Shown piece by piece: positions 27,301-36,228 of a stretch of DNA of 64,000 bases (position 1 is the stretch's first letter; the number at the start of each line of letters is the position of its first letter). A program made the position numbers and the translations under genes. The notes beneath the pieces were generated by a model. That model did no database searches, was not told the origin of the DNA, and saw only the letters and a list, made by a program, of their open reading frames with translations. This stretch comes from Nostoc indistinguendum CM1-VF10 (lineage in GTDB: Bacteria; Cyanobacteriota; Cyanobacteriia; Cyanobacteriales; Nostocaceae). The stretch spans positions 1 to 64,000 of the forward strand of contig JAHHHS010000034.1 of the NCBI GenBank assembly GCA_019359215.1, given 5' to 3'.

Positions 27301-29081
27301 TCTTTCCTGACGAAGTTAATCCCACAGTCAAACAGAAATACAGGAAAATTAATCCCTCACAGCCAGAAGATTTTCAACGGTTATTAACGGAAGTACTGGG
27401 AATCGATCAGTCCCCCTGTCGTGCGATCGTGCATTTGTGGAGTCTTGACCATGAACTCACAGAAAACTTGACCGCAGATTCTTTAAATCAGACTCGCAAC
27501 TGTGCCAGTGTACTGCATTTAGTACAAGCCTTAAGTTCAAGTAAAATTTCTCAGTTGCCTCGTTTATGGTTAGTCACCCAAGGGGCGCAGCCAATTAAAT
27601 CCGATGCCAATTCTCTGGCTGTAGCTCAGTCCCCAGTGTTGGGCTTGGGACGGGTGGTGTCTATTGAACATCCTCAATTCTGGGGCGGATTAATTGATTT
27701 AGCTCTAGAAAATTCTGCCGCAGCCGTGACCGCACTGTTAGAAGAAATTTGGCAGCCAGATGGGGAACCGCAAGTAGCTTTTCGAGAAGGACAGCGTTAT
27801 GTATCTCGCCTTATCCGTAGCGAAAACCGTCAAGCACCTACCGAGGAACAAGGCTTCGGGGTTAGTGCTGATGCAACTTATCTCATTACTGATGGTTGCA
27901 GTAGTCTGTCACTCAAATTAGCCGAGTGGATTGTAGGGCAAGGGGCGCGACACTTAGTACTTTTAGAACATAATACTGTTGCCTGTAACGTTAGTAAACA
28001 GTTGCAGCAACTCCAAACAGCCGGAGCCGAGATCAGAGTAATTCATGGCGATATCTCTCAAGAAGCAGAAATCGCGGAAGTTTTTGCCGAAATCGCCCAA
28101 TCTTTGCCTCCTTTGCGGGGAATCATTTATGTGGATGATGTCATCAACGATGGTCTGCTGCTCAAGCAGGACTGGGAGAGCTTTGGTAAATTCCTAAATT
28201 CAAAAGTAGCTGGGGTATGGAACTTACATAAAAAGACAGAGGATTTACCTTTAGACTTTTTGATTATTTTCTCCTCAATAGTTTCCCAAATCGGCTCGCC
28301 TGCTCAAGGCAACTATGCCGCAGTCAACGCCTTTTTAGATACTCTTGCTGAACAACGGCGGTTGCAGGGGCTGCCAATTTTAAGTGTCAATTGGGCGACA
28401 TGGCAGGAAACAGATATCGCCGCAGCTTTGGGTAAGCTAGGCGAACAGCGATGGCAAGCAATAGGTATAAATTTGATTGCTCCTAGCCAAGGGTTACAAA
28501 TTCTTCAACAGTTATTGGATGAATCTTATCACCAAGTAACTGTCATGCCTGTGAATTGGTCGAAGTTTTTTCAACAATTCCCTTCTGGGTTTGAACCGCC
28601 ATTTCTGAGTGTGATCGCTCCTGAAGTTAAATCAAGTAATTTATCCTCAGAAACTCAGCCGTCTCAGCTTTTAAAGGATTTAGAAAAAACTCCTCCCAAT
28701 AAACAACATGCGGTTTTAGTTTCCTTTATCCAAACTGAAGCCCTCGCCGTGTTAGGTTTAAAGCCATCTCAAAGATTACAACCCCATATAGGCTTTTTTG
28801 AAATGGGTATGGATTCTTTGATGGCTCTAGATTTAAAGAATCGTTTACAAGCTGCTATTGCCCAAGAAATTTCTGTTGGCGTAATATTTGAATATTCAAA
28901 TATTGAATCGCTTTCAAGATATTTAATTAGCGAATTTTTCTCACAAGATTCACTAGAAATATCAACAATTGAGTCAGAAGTACATCCTGAAGAAATGACT
29001 CAATTATTAGCAGAAATTCAGCAGCTATCAGAAGCAGAGCTAGAAGCATTAATTGACCAAGGAATCCAGAATATTTGGTAA
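24366..29081 (+). CDS. Type I PKS module 2 (KS-AT-KR-ACP, KR probably inactive)
   Basis: 1571 residues. An N-terminal docking helix (1-35) leads to the KS (Cys211, His346, His386) and the AT (Ser660; HAFH 760-763, malonyl type). The KR spans ~925-1400: structural half first, then the catalytic half. Lys1280, Ser1304, Tyr1317 and Asn1321 are kept, but the NADPH loop that should read TGGxGGLG is TDGCSSLS (1175-1182), the following GRS is EHN, and AAG is replaced by VDD. Cofactor binding is therefore very likely lost. ACP Ser1484 (GMDSLMALDLKNRL). A C-terminal docking tail follows. The protein should extend by malonyl and leave the keto group. Confidence 0.92.
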   Translation: MSKISERFAHMSPLKQALLALEEMSFKLNRIECQQTEPIAIVGMGCRFPGGANNPDLFWQLLENGIDANSKVPVERWNIDADYDANPEIPGRTYTRQGAFLDVEIDKFDAEFFGLAAREVVSMDPQQRLLLEVSWEALENAGQAPQKLAGSQTGIFIGINTSDYSQLHLKSQDASQISAYFFTGNTSSVAAGRLSYILGLEGPSVALDTACSSSLVTVHLACQSLRAGECQMALAGGVNLMLSSAGYVVLSRMRALAVDGRCKTFDATADGYGRGEGCGIVVLKRLSDALADGDRILALIRGSAMNHDGRSSGLTVPNGLAQQKLIRTALANARVEPNQVSYLEVHGTGTALGDPIEVEALGSVLCNGRSPQQPLILGSVKTNIGHLEAAAGIAGLIKLVLAMQHKQIPPHLHLKNPNPAIRWDDLPMIIPTELTPWSTTQTRIGGISSFGMSGTNAHVILEEAPAIEPVQPEIERSIHLLCLSAKNEAALKALASRMISHLETHPSQPLADLCFTANTGRSHFAHRLAVVAEQPAQVIAQLTAFTGGNVQYPLLTGVVSGQTRPKIVFLFTGQGSQYLGMGRQLYEQIPTFRKALERCDQLLRPYLERSLLSVLYPEVGTTSPLDETAYTQPALFALEYALFELWQSWGITPDAVMGHSVGEYVAACVAGVFSLEDGLKLIAQRGRLMQTLPANGAMAAIFTNIAQVTSAIAPYDGQVSIAAVNGPNNIVISGTDKAVQAIISKLEAEGVDSQQLNVSHAFHSPLTAPILTTFEDIAAQINYSSPKIRMISNLTGSLVEGEVTQAEYWRRHMREAVQFSPGMQTLYEQGYQFFIEIGPHSVLLGMARRCLPDEKLLWLPSLRKGQYDLQQQLQSLAELYIRGIEVDWSQFDQDYPRQRLQLPTYPFVRSPYWIELPSDTRQASVRNDWLYNVEWQPKPRILDSQPSEGGSWLIFADNSGIGLALAEQLEQRGQKAVLVFPDEVNPTVKQKYRKINPSQPEDFQRLLTEVLGIDQSPCRAIVHLWSLDHELTENLTADSLNQTRNCASVLHLVQALSSSKISQLPRLWLVTQGAQPIKSDANSLAVAQSPVLGLGRVVSIEHPQFWGGLIDLALENSAAAVTALLEEIWQPDGEPQVAFREGQRYVSRLIRSENRQAPTEEQGFGVSADATYLITDGCSSLSLKLAEWIVGQGARHLVLLEHNTVACNVSKQLQQLQTAGAEIRVIHGDISQEAEIAEVFAEIAQSLPPLRGIIYVDDVINDGLLLKQDWESFGKFLNSKVAGVWNLHKKTEDLPLDFLIIFSSIVSQIGSPAQGNYAAVNAFLDTLAEQRRLQGLPILSVNWATWQETDIAAALGKLGEQRWQAIGINLIAPSQGLQILQQLLDESYHQVTVMPVNWSKFFQQFPSGFEPPFLSVIAPEVKSSNLSSETQPSQLLKDLEKTPPNKQHAVLVSFIQTEALAVLGLKPSQRLQPHIGFFEMGMDSLMALDLKNRLQAAIAQEISVGVIFEYSNIESLSRYLISEFFSQDSLEISTIESEVHPEEMTQLLAEIQQLSEAELEALIDQGIQNIW

Positions 29082-29087
29082 ATAATT

Positions 29088-32000
29088 ATGAAAACATCTT
29101 TAGAAAATCTTGAGCAACTATCTCCACTACAACGGGCTGCTTTAGCCATCAAAGAAATGCAATCCAAGCTTGATAAGATCGAGCGTAAGAAAACTGAACC
29201 AATCGCCATAATTGGTATGAGTTGCCGATTTCCTGGTGGAGCTAATGACCCAGAGTCTTTTTGGCAATTATTACACGATGGAGTAGATGCTATTCAAGAC
29301 ATTCCTTCATCTCGGTGGGATGTAAATGCACACTACAACGCAAATCCAGAAGCCTCTGGCAAAATGTATGTGCGGCAAGGTGGATTTTTAGATGTTGCAG
29401 TGGATGAATTCGACGGCCAATTCTTCAATATCTCTCCCCGTGAAGCTGCCAGCATGGACCCTCAGCAACGGTTATTACTAGAAGTAAGTTGGGAAGCTTT
29501 AGAAAATGCCGTACAAGCACCAGATAAATTGACTGGTAGTAAAACTGGAGTTTTCATTGGGATTTGCAACAGTGATTATTCACAATTATTACAACCACTT
29601 GGTCTGAGCAGCATTGATGTTTACAGTGCCACTGGTAATGTCTTTAGCATTGCGGCTGGTCGTTTATCGCATCTTCTCGGTTTGCACGGGCCTACTTTAG
29701 CATTAGATACCTCTTGCTCATCGTCCCTGGTGAGCGTCCATCTAGCCTGTCAAAGTCTGCGTTCCCAAGAGTGCGATTTAGCATTAGCTGGCGGAGTCAA
29801 CTTGATGTTATCACCCCAAGGGACGATCGCCATGTCCAGGATGCGAGCTTTAGCAGTTGATGGTCGTTGCAAAACTTTTGATGCTACTGCTGATGGTTAC
29901 GGACGAGGTGAAGGTTGTGGGATAGTCATTCTCAAACGCCTCAGTGATGCGATCGCCGATGGTGATAATATTCTGGCATTAATTCGTGGTGGGGCAATCA
30001 ACCATGATGGTCACAGCAGTGGTTTGACAGTTCCCAATGGGCTTGCCCAGCGGGCAGTGATTCGTGAGGCTCTGGGAAATGCCAAGGTAGACGCAGCTCA
30101 AATTAGCTATGTAGAAGCCCACGGAACAGGTACAGCCCTGGGAGATCCAATCGAGGTGAGAACTTTAGGGGCGGTGTTGGGTAAAGGACGCCCAAAAGAG
30201 CAACCGCTGATAGTGGGTTCAGTCAAGACAAATATCGGTCACTTAGAACCTGCCGCCGGCGTAGCAAGTCTGATTAAAGTAGTACTAGCTATGCAGCATG
30301 GTGAAATACCTCCACATCTGCACCTAACAAAAGTTAATCCTCATATTTCTCTGCAAGAGAATAATTTAAAAGTTCCCACAACGGCAACTCCTTGGACTGT
30401 AACAGCAGGTGAGCGACGGATAGCCGGAATTAGTGCTTTTGGAATGAGTGGTACTAATGCTCATCTTATATTAGAAGAAGCGCCAGTGCGTCAAGTCGTG
30501 GTAGCAGAACTAGAAAGATCGCGGCATCTATTGACACTTTCAGCCAAGAGTGCAGCAGCATTAAAGAAACTAGCTAGCAGATTTGAGAACTACATTACAG
30601 CTCATCCATCAACATCTTTGGCAAATATTTGTTTTACAGCTAATACGGGGCGATCGCATTTCGACTATCGTTTAGCAGTGGTGGCCGAATCATCAACACA
30701 GCTGCGTCAACATCTGAATGCTTTTGTCACAGAGCCACAGCCAGTATTGCAGCCGTGCAATCATCAACCTAAAATAGCTTTTCTGTTTACTGGTCAAGGT
30801 TCCCAGTATATTGGCAAAGGACGCCAGCTATATGAGCAAGCGCCGATATTCCGTCAAGCCTTAGACGAGTGCGATCAACTGCTACGTCCTTTACTTGAGC
30901 GATCGCTTTTATCTATACTTTATCCTCAACCAGGAAATACCTTAGCCCTAGAAGAAGCCGCATATGCACAGCCAGCTCTATTTGCTTTGGAGTATGCTCT
31001 GGCAAAATTATGGCAGTCTTGGGGCATAGAACCTACAGCAGTTATAGGTCAAGGTGTAGGAGAGTATGTAGCAGCTTGCATTGCTGGGGTGTTTAGCCTT
31101 AAAGATGCACTGCGTTTAATCTGCCATAGGCAATTTGTTGATAATTTTGCAGCAATAGCAGCAGAAGTTACCTACTCGGTTCCAAATATTGGCATAGTTT
31201 CTAGCTTAACCGGAGAATTAGCCACAGACGTTATTGCCAAAGCTGAGTACTGGCATCGTCAAGTTGATACACCAATCGAGTTTTCTACAAGCATACAAAC
31301 ACTGCAAGCACAGGGTTGCGAACTGTTTATCGAAATTAGCCCAAAAGCTATCTTAATAGATATTACAAAGCAGTTTATCCCTCAAGAATTTGGTACTTTC
31401 TTACCTTCATTGAATGAGCAAGAAGAAGATTGGCAAGTGTTGTTGCAGAGCTTAAGTACCCTATATATTCAAGGTCACAATATCAACTGGGAGGAATTTG
31501 ACAGCGACTACCAACGTCATCGCATTTCATTACCCACCTATCCTTTTGAACGGCAAAAGTATTGGCTCAAAACGGCGAAAAATCTTGCTCAAGAAACAGT
31601 AAGTTATGCACAAAAGCTAACTCACCCATTTTTACATAGACGGTTACATTCACCACTAAAGCAAATTCAGTTAGAGTCTGATTTAAGTCTCGATTCTTTA
31701 CCTTTTGTTAAGGATCACCGCATTGAAGGGATGCCTGTAATGAACATCTCCATTTACTTGGAGATGATATTTAGTGCCGCCGCCGAGGCTTTTGGCAAAA
31801 AAATTCATGTTGTAGATAATTTTCTCATTTCTCGACCACTAATATTTACAGAGCAAGAAACTCAAACTATACAATTTATTGTAACTCCTGATAATTCGTC
31901 AAAGGCCTTAATCCAAATTTTTAGCCGCGTCAGAGATGAAGATAATGAGCAAATATTTTGGAGCTTAATTGCATCTGGAGAAATTAATATCAGTGATGTA

Positions 32001-32930
32001 GAAACTACTGCTTCTGAACAAAAACCTACTATTTTTGCAGAAGTTCAAGCAGAATACTCACAAGAGATGTCTGTTTCTGAGTTCTACCGAGTCTTAGCAG
32101 AGCGAGGAGCTAATTTAGGTCCCAGTTGTCAGGGATTAAAACGCCTCTGGCGACAAGACGGGAATGCTTTAGGAGAAATCCAAGATTCAGAGAGAGAATC
32201 AGATAATGAGCACCTGTATCAACTGCCATTGGGGATTTTTGATTCCTTCTTTCAACTTTTAGGAGCTAGTTTTCCTGCCACATTACCTGATAATTATTTA
32301 CTAGCAGGTTTTGAAAGTTTCCGAGTGTATGATTGTGTAGGAAAATCTTTTTGGGGCAAAGCCAAGTTACAACTCAGTAATCACCAGGAAGATTACAAAG
32401 AAACTGTTTTAGGAAACATTCAATTATTTAATCATGCCGGAAATATTGTAGCAGAAGTTATCAATGCACAGTTGAAACGCATCAGTCGAGAAGCTCTACA
32501 ACGGGCTGCTATTGTAGGTAATAGCAGTAATCAAAAGAAAACAAGTAACTTTTCTAGAGAGAAACTTCTCAATGCTGAACCAGAGACACGTCTAACAATA
32601 CTGGAGAATTATTTACTGGCAGAATTAGCAAAAGTGCTGCAACTTCCTGTATCAAGTTTGAACGCACAGCAATCTCTTACCTCCCTGCTAGATTCCTTAG
32701 TTACTGTTGAAATTAAAAATCAGATTGAACTTGACTTGCAGGTTAGCGTGCCAGTTACCAAGTTTTTTGAGGTAAGTAACGTCGCGCAACTCGCAACTTT
32801 TGTATTACAGCTACTAAAATTAGAGCCCAGCATTGAATATGCAGATGATGAAACATTATCACAAGCATTAGCAGAACTAGAAAGTCTTTCAGAAGCTGAG
32901 GCAGAGGCAATGCTTGCTAATAGCATTTAA
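29088..32930 (+). CDS. Type I PKS module 3 (KS-inactive AT-DH-like-ACP)
   Basis: 1280 residues. Docking helix 1-35; KS with Cys210 (DTSCSSS), His345 and His385. The AT keeps FTGQGSQY but the elbow GHSxG is GQGVG (654-658), losing the catalytic Ser, and about 95 residues that include the small subdomain and HAFH motif are deleted after residue ~680. A DH-type double hot-dog spans ~845-1130: DHRIEGMPVMN has His876 but Asn885 where the motif HxxxGxxxxP has Pro; Asp1051 and Gln1055 (FDSFFQ) are kept. ACP Ser1202 (LLDSLVTVEIKNQ). With no KR in the protein the DH-like domain has no obvious hydroxyl to remove; a cyclase role is considered in the findings. Confidence 0.9.
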   Translation: MKTSLENLEQLSPLQRAALAIKEMQSKLDKIERKKTEPIAIIGMSCRFPGGANDPESFWQLLHDGVDAIQDIPSSRWDVNAHYNANPEASGKMYVRQGGFLDVAVDEFDGQFFNISPREAASMDPQQRLLLEVSWEALENAVQAPDKLTGSKTGVFIGICNSDYSQLLQPLGLSSIDVYSATGNVFSIAAGRLSHLLGLHGPTLALDTSCSSSLVSVHLACQSLRSQECDLALAGGVNLMLSPQGTIAMSRMRALAVDGRCKTFDATADGYGRGEGCGIVILKRLSDAIADGDNILALIRGGAINHDGHSSGLTVPNGLAQRAVIREALGNAKVDAAQISYVEAHGTGTALGDPIEVRTLGAVLGKGRPKEQPLIVGSVKTNIGHLEPAAGVASLIKVVLAMQHGEIPPHLHLTKVNPHISLQENNLKVPTTATPWTVTAGERRIAGISAFGMSGTNAHLILEEAPVRQVVVAELERSRHLLTLSAKSAAALKKLASRFENYITAHPSTSLANICFTANTGRSHFDYRLAVVAESSTQLRQHLNAFVTEPQPVLQPCNHQPKIAFLFTGQGSQYIGKGRQLYEQAPIFRQALDECDQLLRPLLERSLLSILYPQPGNTLALEEAAYAQPALFALEYALAKLWQSWGIEPTAVIGQGVGEYVAACIAGVFSLKDALRLICHRQFVDNFAAIAAEVTYSVPNIGIVSSLTGELATDVIAKAEYWHRQVDTPIEFSTSIQTLQAQGCELFIEISPKAILIDITKQFIPQEFGTFLPSLNEQEEDWQVLLQSLSTLYIQGHNINWEEFDSDYQRHRISLPTYPFERQKYWLKTAKNLAQETVSYAQKLTHPFLHRRLHSPLKQIQLESDLSLDSLPFVKDHRIEGMPVMNISIYLEMIFSAAAEAFGKKIHVVDNFLISRPLIFTEQETQTIQFIVTPDNSSKALIQIFSRVRDEDNEQIFWSLIASGEINISDVETTASEQKPTIFAEVQAEYSQEMSVSEFYRVLAERGANLGPSCQGLKRLWRQDGNALGEIQDSERESDNEHLYQLPLGIFDSFFQLLGASFPATLPDNYLLAGFESFRVYDCVGKSFWGKAKLQLSNHQEDYKETVLGNIQLFNHAGNIVAEVINAQLKRISREALQRAAIVGNSSNQKKTSNFSREKLLNAEPETRLTILENYLLAELAKVLQLPVSSLNAQQSLTSLLDSLVTVEIKNQIELDLQVSVPVTKFFEVSNVAQLATFVLQLLKLEPSIEYADDETLSQALAELESLSEAEAEAMLANSI

Positions 32931-32969
32931 ACATGATTAAAAAGCAATTGATCTAGAAGGAAGTTTGTG

Positions 32970-34295
32970 ATGAGTGATATTTCACAGCGAATTACTGCTC
33001 TTTCTCCAGCAAAACGTGAACTTTTATTGAAGCGAATTCAGAGCCATAAAGAGGCTGAACAGCAAAGCGCACTGACTAATCTTGCAACTTTTGGCATGAC
33101 AGTTGAAGAACTAAAAGCTGAAGCTAAATTAGCTCCGGAAATATATCCCCAAAACAAAAATATTGGGTTTTTAGATCAGCCAAAATGCGTATTCTTGACT
33201 GGAGCTACTGGATTCGTTGGAGCATTTTTATTAGATGAGATTCTTCAGCAAACTAAAGCAAATATTTATTGTTTAGTGCGAGCAGATGATCTAATACAAG
33301 GAAAGCAAAGAATTCAAAAAAACCTTGAATCTTACTTTATTTGGAATGAAAGCAAAGCAGCTAGAATTATTCCAATTATTGGAGACTTAACTCAACCACT
33401 TTTAGGTCTGAAAAACGAACAGTTCCAAATAATGTCGAATAAAATTGATGTTATTTATCACTGTGGTGCATTAGTAAAATGGACTTATCCTTACAAGGCA
33501 TTGAAAGCGGCAAATGTTTTTGGCACTCATGAAATTATCCGTCTAGCTTGCCAAAATAAAGTTAAAGCAATACACTTTATATCAACTGTAGGTTTATTCT
33601 CATCACCAAATCGCAGTAATAGTGCGATTGCAGAAGACGAAGTTTTAGAGAACAGTGGCACATTATATAATGGCTATGCTCAAAGTAAATGGGTTGCTGA
33701 AAAATTAATCCGGCTTGCAGAATTGCGAGGCTTACCTATTTCAATTCATCGACCGAATACAGAAGGACACAGCAAAACTGGTGTTTTTAATCATGATGAC
33801 CACTTGTGTAAGATTATCAAGGGATGCATTCAACTTGGAAGCGTACCAATAGATTTAGATATAGTAGTCGCTAGTGCACCAATTGACTACGTAAGTAAAG
33901 CTATCATTTATCTTTCAAGACGCAATGAATCGCAAGGTAAAGCATTTCATTTAGTAAATCCCCAACCTCTAAAATGGAACGAGTGGATTAACCTGATTTG
34001 CTCTCTGGGCTATTCACTTAAGCAGCTTTCCTATAACGAATGGAAAGTAGAATTAATGAAAGAAATTAAAGTTTCTCAGGACAATGAGTTATATACTCTT
34101 TCACCATTTTTTTCTGATTCCATACTTGAGGCTGTAAAAATGCCAGTTTTTGATTGTAAAAACACTTTAGATAGATTAGCCGAAACTTCTATTGCTTGCC
34201 CAGCCATAGATTCTGAATTACTAAATATTTACTTTTCGTATTTCAGAGATAGCGGTTTTTTGCCTCCAGTAAAAAACAATGGTAATTCGCCATAG
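32970..34295 (+). CDS. Stand-alone thioester reductase (R domain)
   Basis: 441 residues from the ATG at 32,970, chosen because AAGGAAG lies 6 bases ahead; the GTG one codon earlier is less well placed. An N-terminal helical segment precedes an extended-SDR fold: GATGFVG (~79-84, NAD(P)H), GDLTQPLLGL, and the Tyr236/Lys240 pair (YAQSK). This is the NAD_binding_4 type used at the end of PKS and NRPS lines and in carboxylic acid reductases to release the chain as an aldehyde. It is normally the last domain of the final module; here it is a separate protein right after PKS3. No thioesterase is present, so this is the probable chain-release enzyme. Confidence 0.88.
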   Translation: MSDISQRITALSPAKRELLLKRIQSHKEAEQQSALTNLATFGMTVEELKAEAKLAPEIYPQNKNIGFLDQPKCVFLTGATGFVGAFLLDEILQQTKANIYCLVRADDLIQGKQRIQKNLESYFIWNESKAARIIPIIGDLTQPLLGLKNEQFQIMSNKIDVIYHCGALVKWTYPYKALKAANVFGTHEIIRLACQNKVKAIHFISTVGLFSSPNRSNSAIAEDEVLENSGTLYNGYAQSKWVAEKLIRLAELRGLPISIHRPNTEGHSKTGVFNHDDHLCKIIKGCIQLGSVPIDLDIVVASAPIDYVSKAIIYLSRRNESQGKAFHLVNPQPLKWNEWINLICSLGYSLKQLSYNEWKVELMKEIKVSQDNELYTLSPFFSDSILEAVKMPVFDCKNTLDRLAETSIACPAIDSELLNIYFSYFRDSGFLPPVKNNGNSP

Positions 34296-34356
34296 TTAAA
34301 TAATATCAAATCACTAGCTTGTTGAATATTCAATTAATCACTTTGGAGTTAAACAT

Positions 34357-35460
34357 ATGCAAGAATCTTCACCTAAACTACCCCCACGTTTTGTCATCAA
34401 ATTTTTGGTTTCAGTACACAAATTTTTGCTTGGTGCTGCACAAGCTATTTTGCCGCCACAGCTAACAGTATTTGACCATATCATTGGTGCTGCGTCTACA
34501 ATGCTGTTGCATACAGCAGCACATTGGAGGATTGCAGATTATCTCCATGAACGCCCAATGAGTAGCGAGGAATTGGCAGAAGTTATTGGAGCCAACTCTG
34601 ATGCAGTACATCGGATGATGCGCGGTTTAGTCACAATTGGATTTTTCCAAATTACAAAAGATAGTAAGTTTGAAAACAATCGGCTTTCAAAAACTTTAAG
34701 AACTGATGTTCCTGGTTCACTCAGAGACGTAGCTGATTATATGGGAACTAAGTCTATCATGGATAGTTGGGTAGATGTTAAAGAGGCAATCATTACTGGT
34801 AAAAACACTTTTGAAAAAATTCATCAAGTGTCTTTTTGGGAATGGTTACGTAAAAATCCTAACGAGGGAAGAACTTTCGCAGCTTCGACTGGTAGCCGAA
34901 CAGCATTGGATGCTCCTGCTGTTGCAGCCGCTTATCCTTTTCAAGATTTGCGAAAACTTTGTGATGTGGGTGGAGGTAGAGGAACTCTATTAGCTGAAAT
35001 CCTCAGCCAACACTCTCATCTTCAAGCAGTACTACTTGATGATGAATACGTTTTAGAAGAAGCTAAGTATTATCTCAAAGAGCGAGGAGTTCAAGAACGA
35101 ATTAAAACGGTTTTTGGAAACTTCTTCCAAGGTCTACCGAACGATTGTAAAGATTGCGATGCTTATATTTTAAGAGATATTCTCCATGATTGGGATCAGG
35201 AAAATTCTTTGGCAATTCTATCTAATGTCCGTAAAATTATGAAGCCGGGAAACCGCATTTTGATTGCTGAAGAAGTTGTGGAAAAATTCGACACAGAAAA
35301 GCCAGGAACAATGGTGGATTTGCATATGATGCTAATTCATGACGGACGCCAAAGAAGCCGAGAAGATTTTCAGAAACTTTTTGAAAAGGCAGGATTCCAA
35401 CTACGGCGAGTAATTTCAACTCCAGTAGCAATCAGTATCGTGGAGGGAGTTGCCGTATAG
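34357..35460 (+). CDS. SAM-dependent O-methyltransferase
   Basis: 367 residues. An N-terminal winged-helix dimerisation domain (~40-110, SSEELAEVIGANSDAVHRMM) and a C-terminal Rossmann methyltransferase with DVGGGRGTLL (SAM loop, ~205-214) and RDILHDWDQENS, whose His is the usual catalytic base of plant-type and hydroxyneurosporene-type O-methyltransferases. These act on phenolic or enolic hydroxyls, which fits a polyketide-derived ring. Two hydrophobic stretches near the N-terminus (15-40) hint at membrane association. Good ribosome-binding site (TTGGAG). Same operon, 61 bases after the reductase. Confidence 0.88.
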   Translation: MQESSPKLPPRFVIKFLVSVHKFLLGAAQAILPPQLTVFDHIIGAASTMLLHTAAHWRIADYLHERPMSSEELAEVIGANSDAVHRMMRGLVTIGFFQITKDSKFENNRLSKTLRTDVPGSLRDVADYMGTKSIMDSWVDVKEAIITGKNTFEKIHQVSFWEWLRKNPNEGRTFAASTGSRTALDAPAVAAAYPFQDLRKLCDVGGGRGTLLAEILSQHSHLQAVLLDDEYVLEEAKYYLKERGVQERIKTVFGNFFQGLPNDCKDCDAYILRDILHDWDQENSLAILSNVRKIMKPGNRILIAEEVVEKFDTEKPGTMVDLHMMLIHDGRQRSREDFQKLFEKAGFQLRRVISTPVAISIVEGVAV

Positions 35461-35589
35461 TTGCGACAAAGGCTTTTAGCCGCTCCTAGTTGATTTCTTT
35501 AGTTTAAATGCTCCTTAAGTTTCACAAGTGGGGTTAAAAGCTCAATCCATAAATCCATTGACTTAAAACTATTTTATAGGAGTTGTAAA

Positions 35590-36180
35590 ATGAGCAACGT
35601 ATCAGAAACAGCCTTGAGCAGTATTGAGACTAAACTGCAATCAGAAACCTCAGATTTAACTAATGATCTAAGCCTTCTCCAGGCAGTAAAAGGAAAAATA
35701 GAGCGGTTAGAAGGACGAAAAATGCGCTTTAGTGCCAAAATCCAAGTTCCTTATTCTTTAGAGCAAGTTTGGCAAGTCTTAACAGATTATGAAGCTTTTC
35801 CAGAATTCATGAGCAATTTAGTTCAAATTCAAAGACTGGAGCATCCCACAGGAAACATTCGTCTCGACCAAGTTCTGAAAAAGAAGTTCATGGGCTTACA
35901 ATTCAAAGCTCATATGATCATGGATATCGAAGAGAATTCTCCCCATGAAATTCGTGAATATCTTGTTGAAGGGGATTTTCAAAGCTTCCTTGGTTCTTGG
36001 CGATTAGACCCTTGCTTGTTAGGAGAAAAAACTGGAGTAAATTTAAGTTATGAACTTTTAGTTGTACCAAAACGTATTTTTCCAATAGCGCTGGTTGAAT
36101 ACGTCCTCAGCCAAGATATGCCAAAAACTATATTAGCTGTAAAAGAGCGATTAGAAAAGTTATTTGGAGCGATTTGTTAA
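35590..36180 (+). CDS. SRPBCC / polyketide cyclase-like protein
   Basis: 196 residues. After ~45 variable residues, MRFSAKIQVPYSLEQVWQVL, TDYEAFPEFMSNL and the C-terminal helix MPKTILAVKERLEKLFG define a helix-grip (START-like) fold of the Polyketide_cyc type. Relatives either bind lipids or act as aromatase/cyclases of polyketides. In this operon, beside a non-reducing PKS set and an O-methyltransferase, a role in ring closure or dehydration is attractive, but the family also includes many coenzyme-Q-like binding proteins. AGGAG lies 7 bases before the ATG. Confidence 0.82.
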   Translation: MSNVSETALSSIETKLQSETSDLTNDLSLLQAVKGKIERLEGRKMRFSAKIQVPYSLEQVWQVLTDYEAFPEFMSNLVQIQRLEHPTGNIRLDQVLKKKFMGLQFKAHMIMDIEENSPHEIREYLVEGDFQSFLGSWRLDPCLLGEKTGVNLSYELLVVPKRIFPIALVEYVLSQDMPKTILAVKERLEKLFGAIC

Positions 36181-36228
36181 ACTAAATACCATCGGTGACC
36201 AAATGACAAACTAATCATCGTTGAGATA

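Noticed and set aside
21129..32930. Enoyl reductase or C-methyltransferase domains in the PKS proteins
   Set aside because: No additional Rossmann or SAM motifs beyond the single degenerate KR; protein lengths are fully accounted for by KS, AT, KR/DH-like and ACP.
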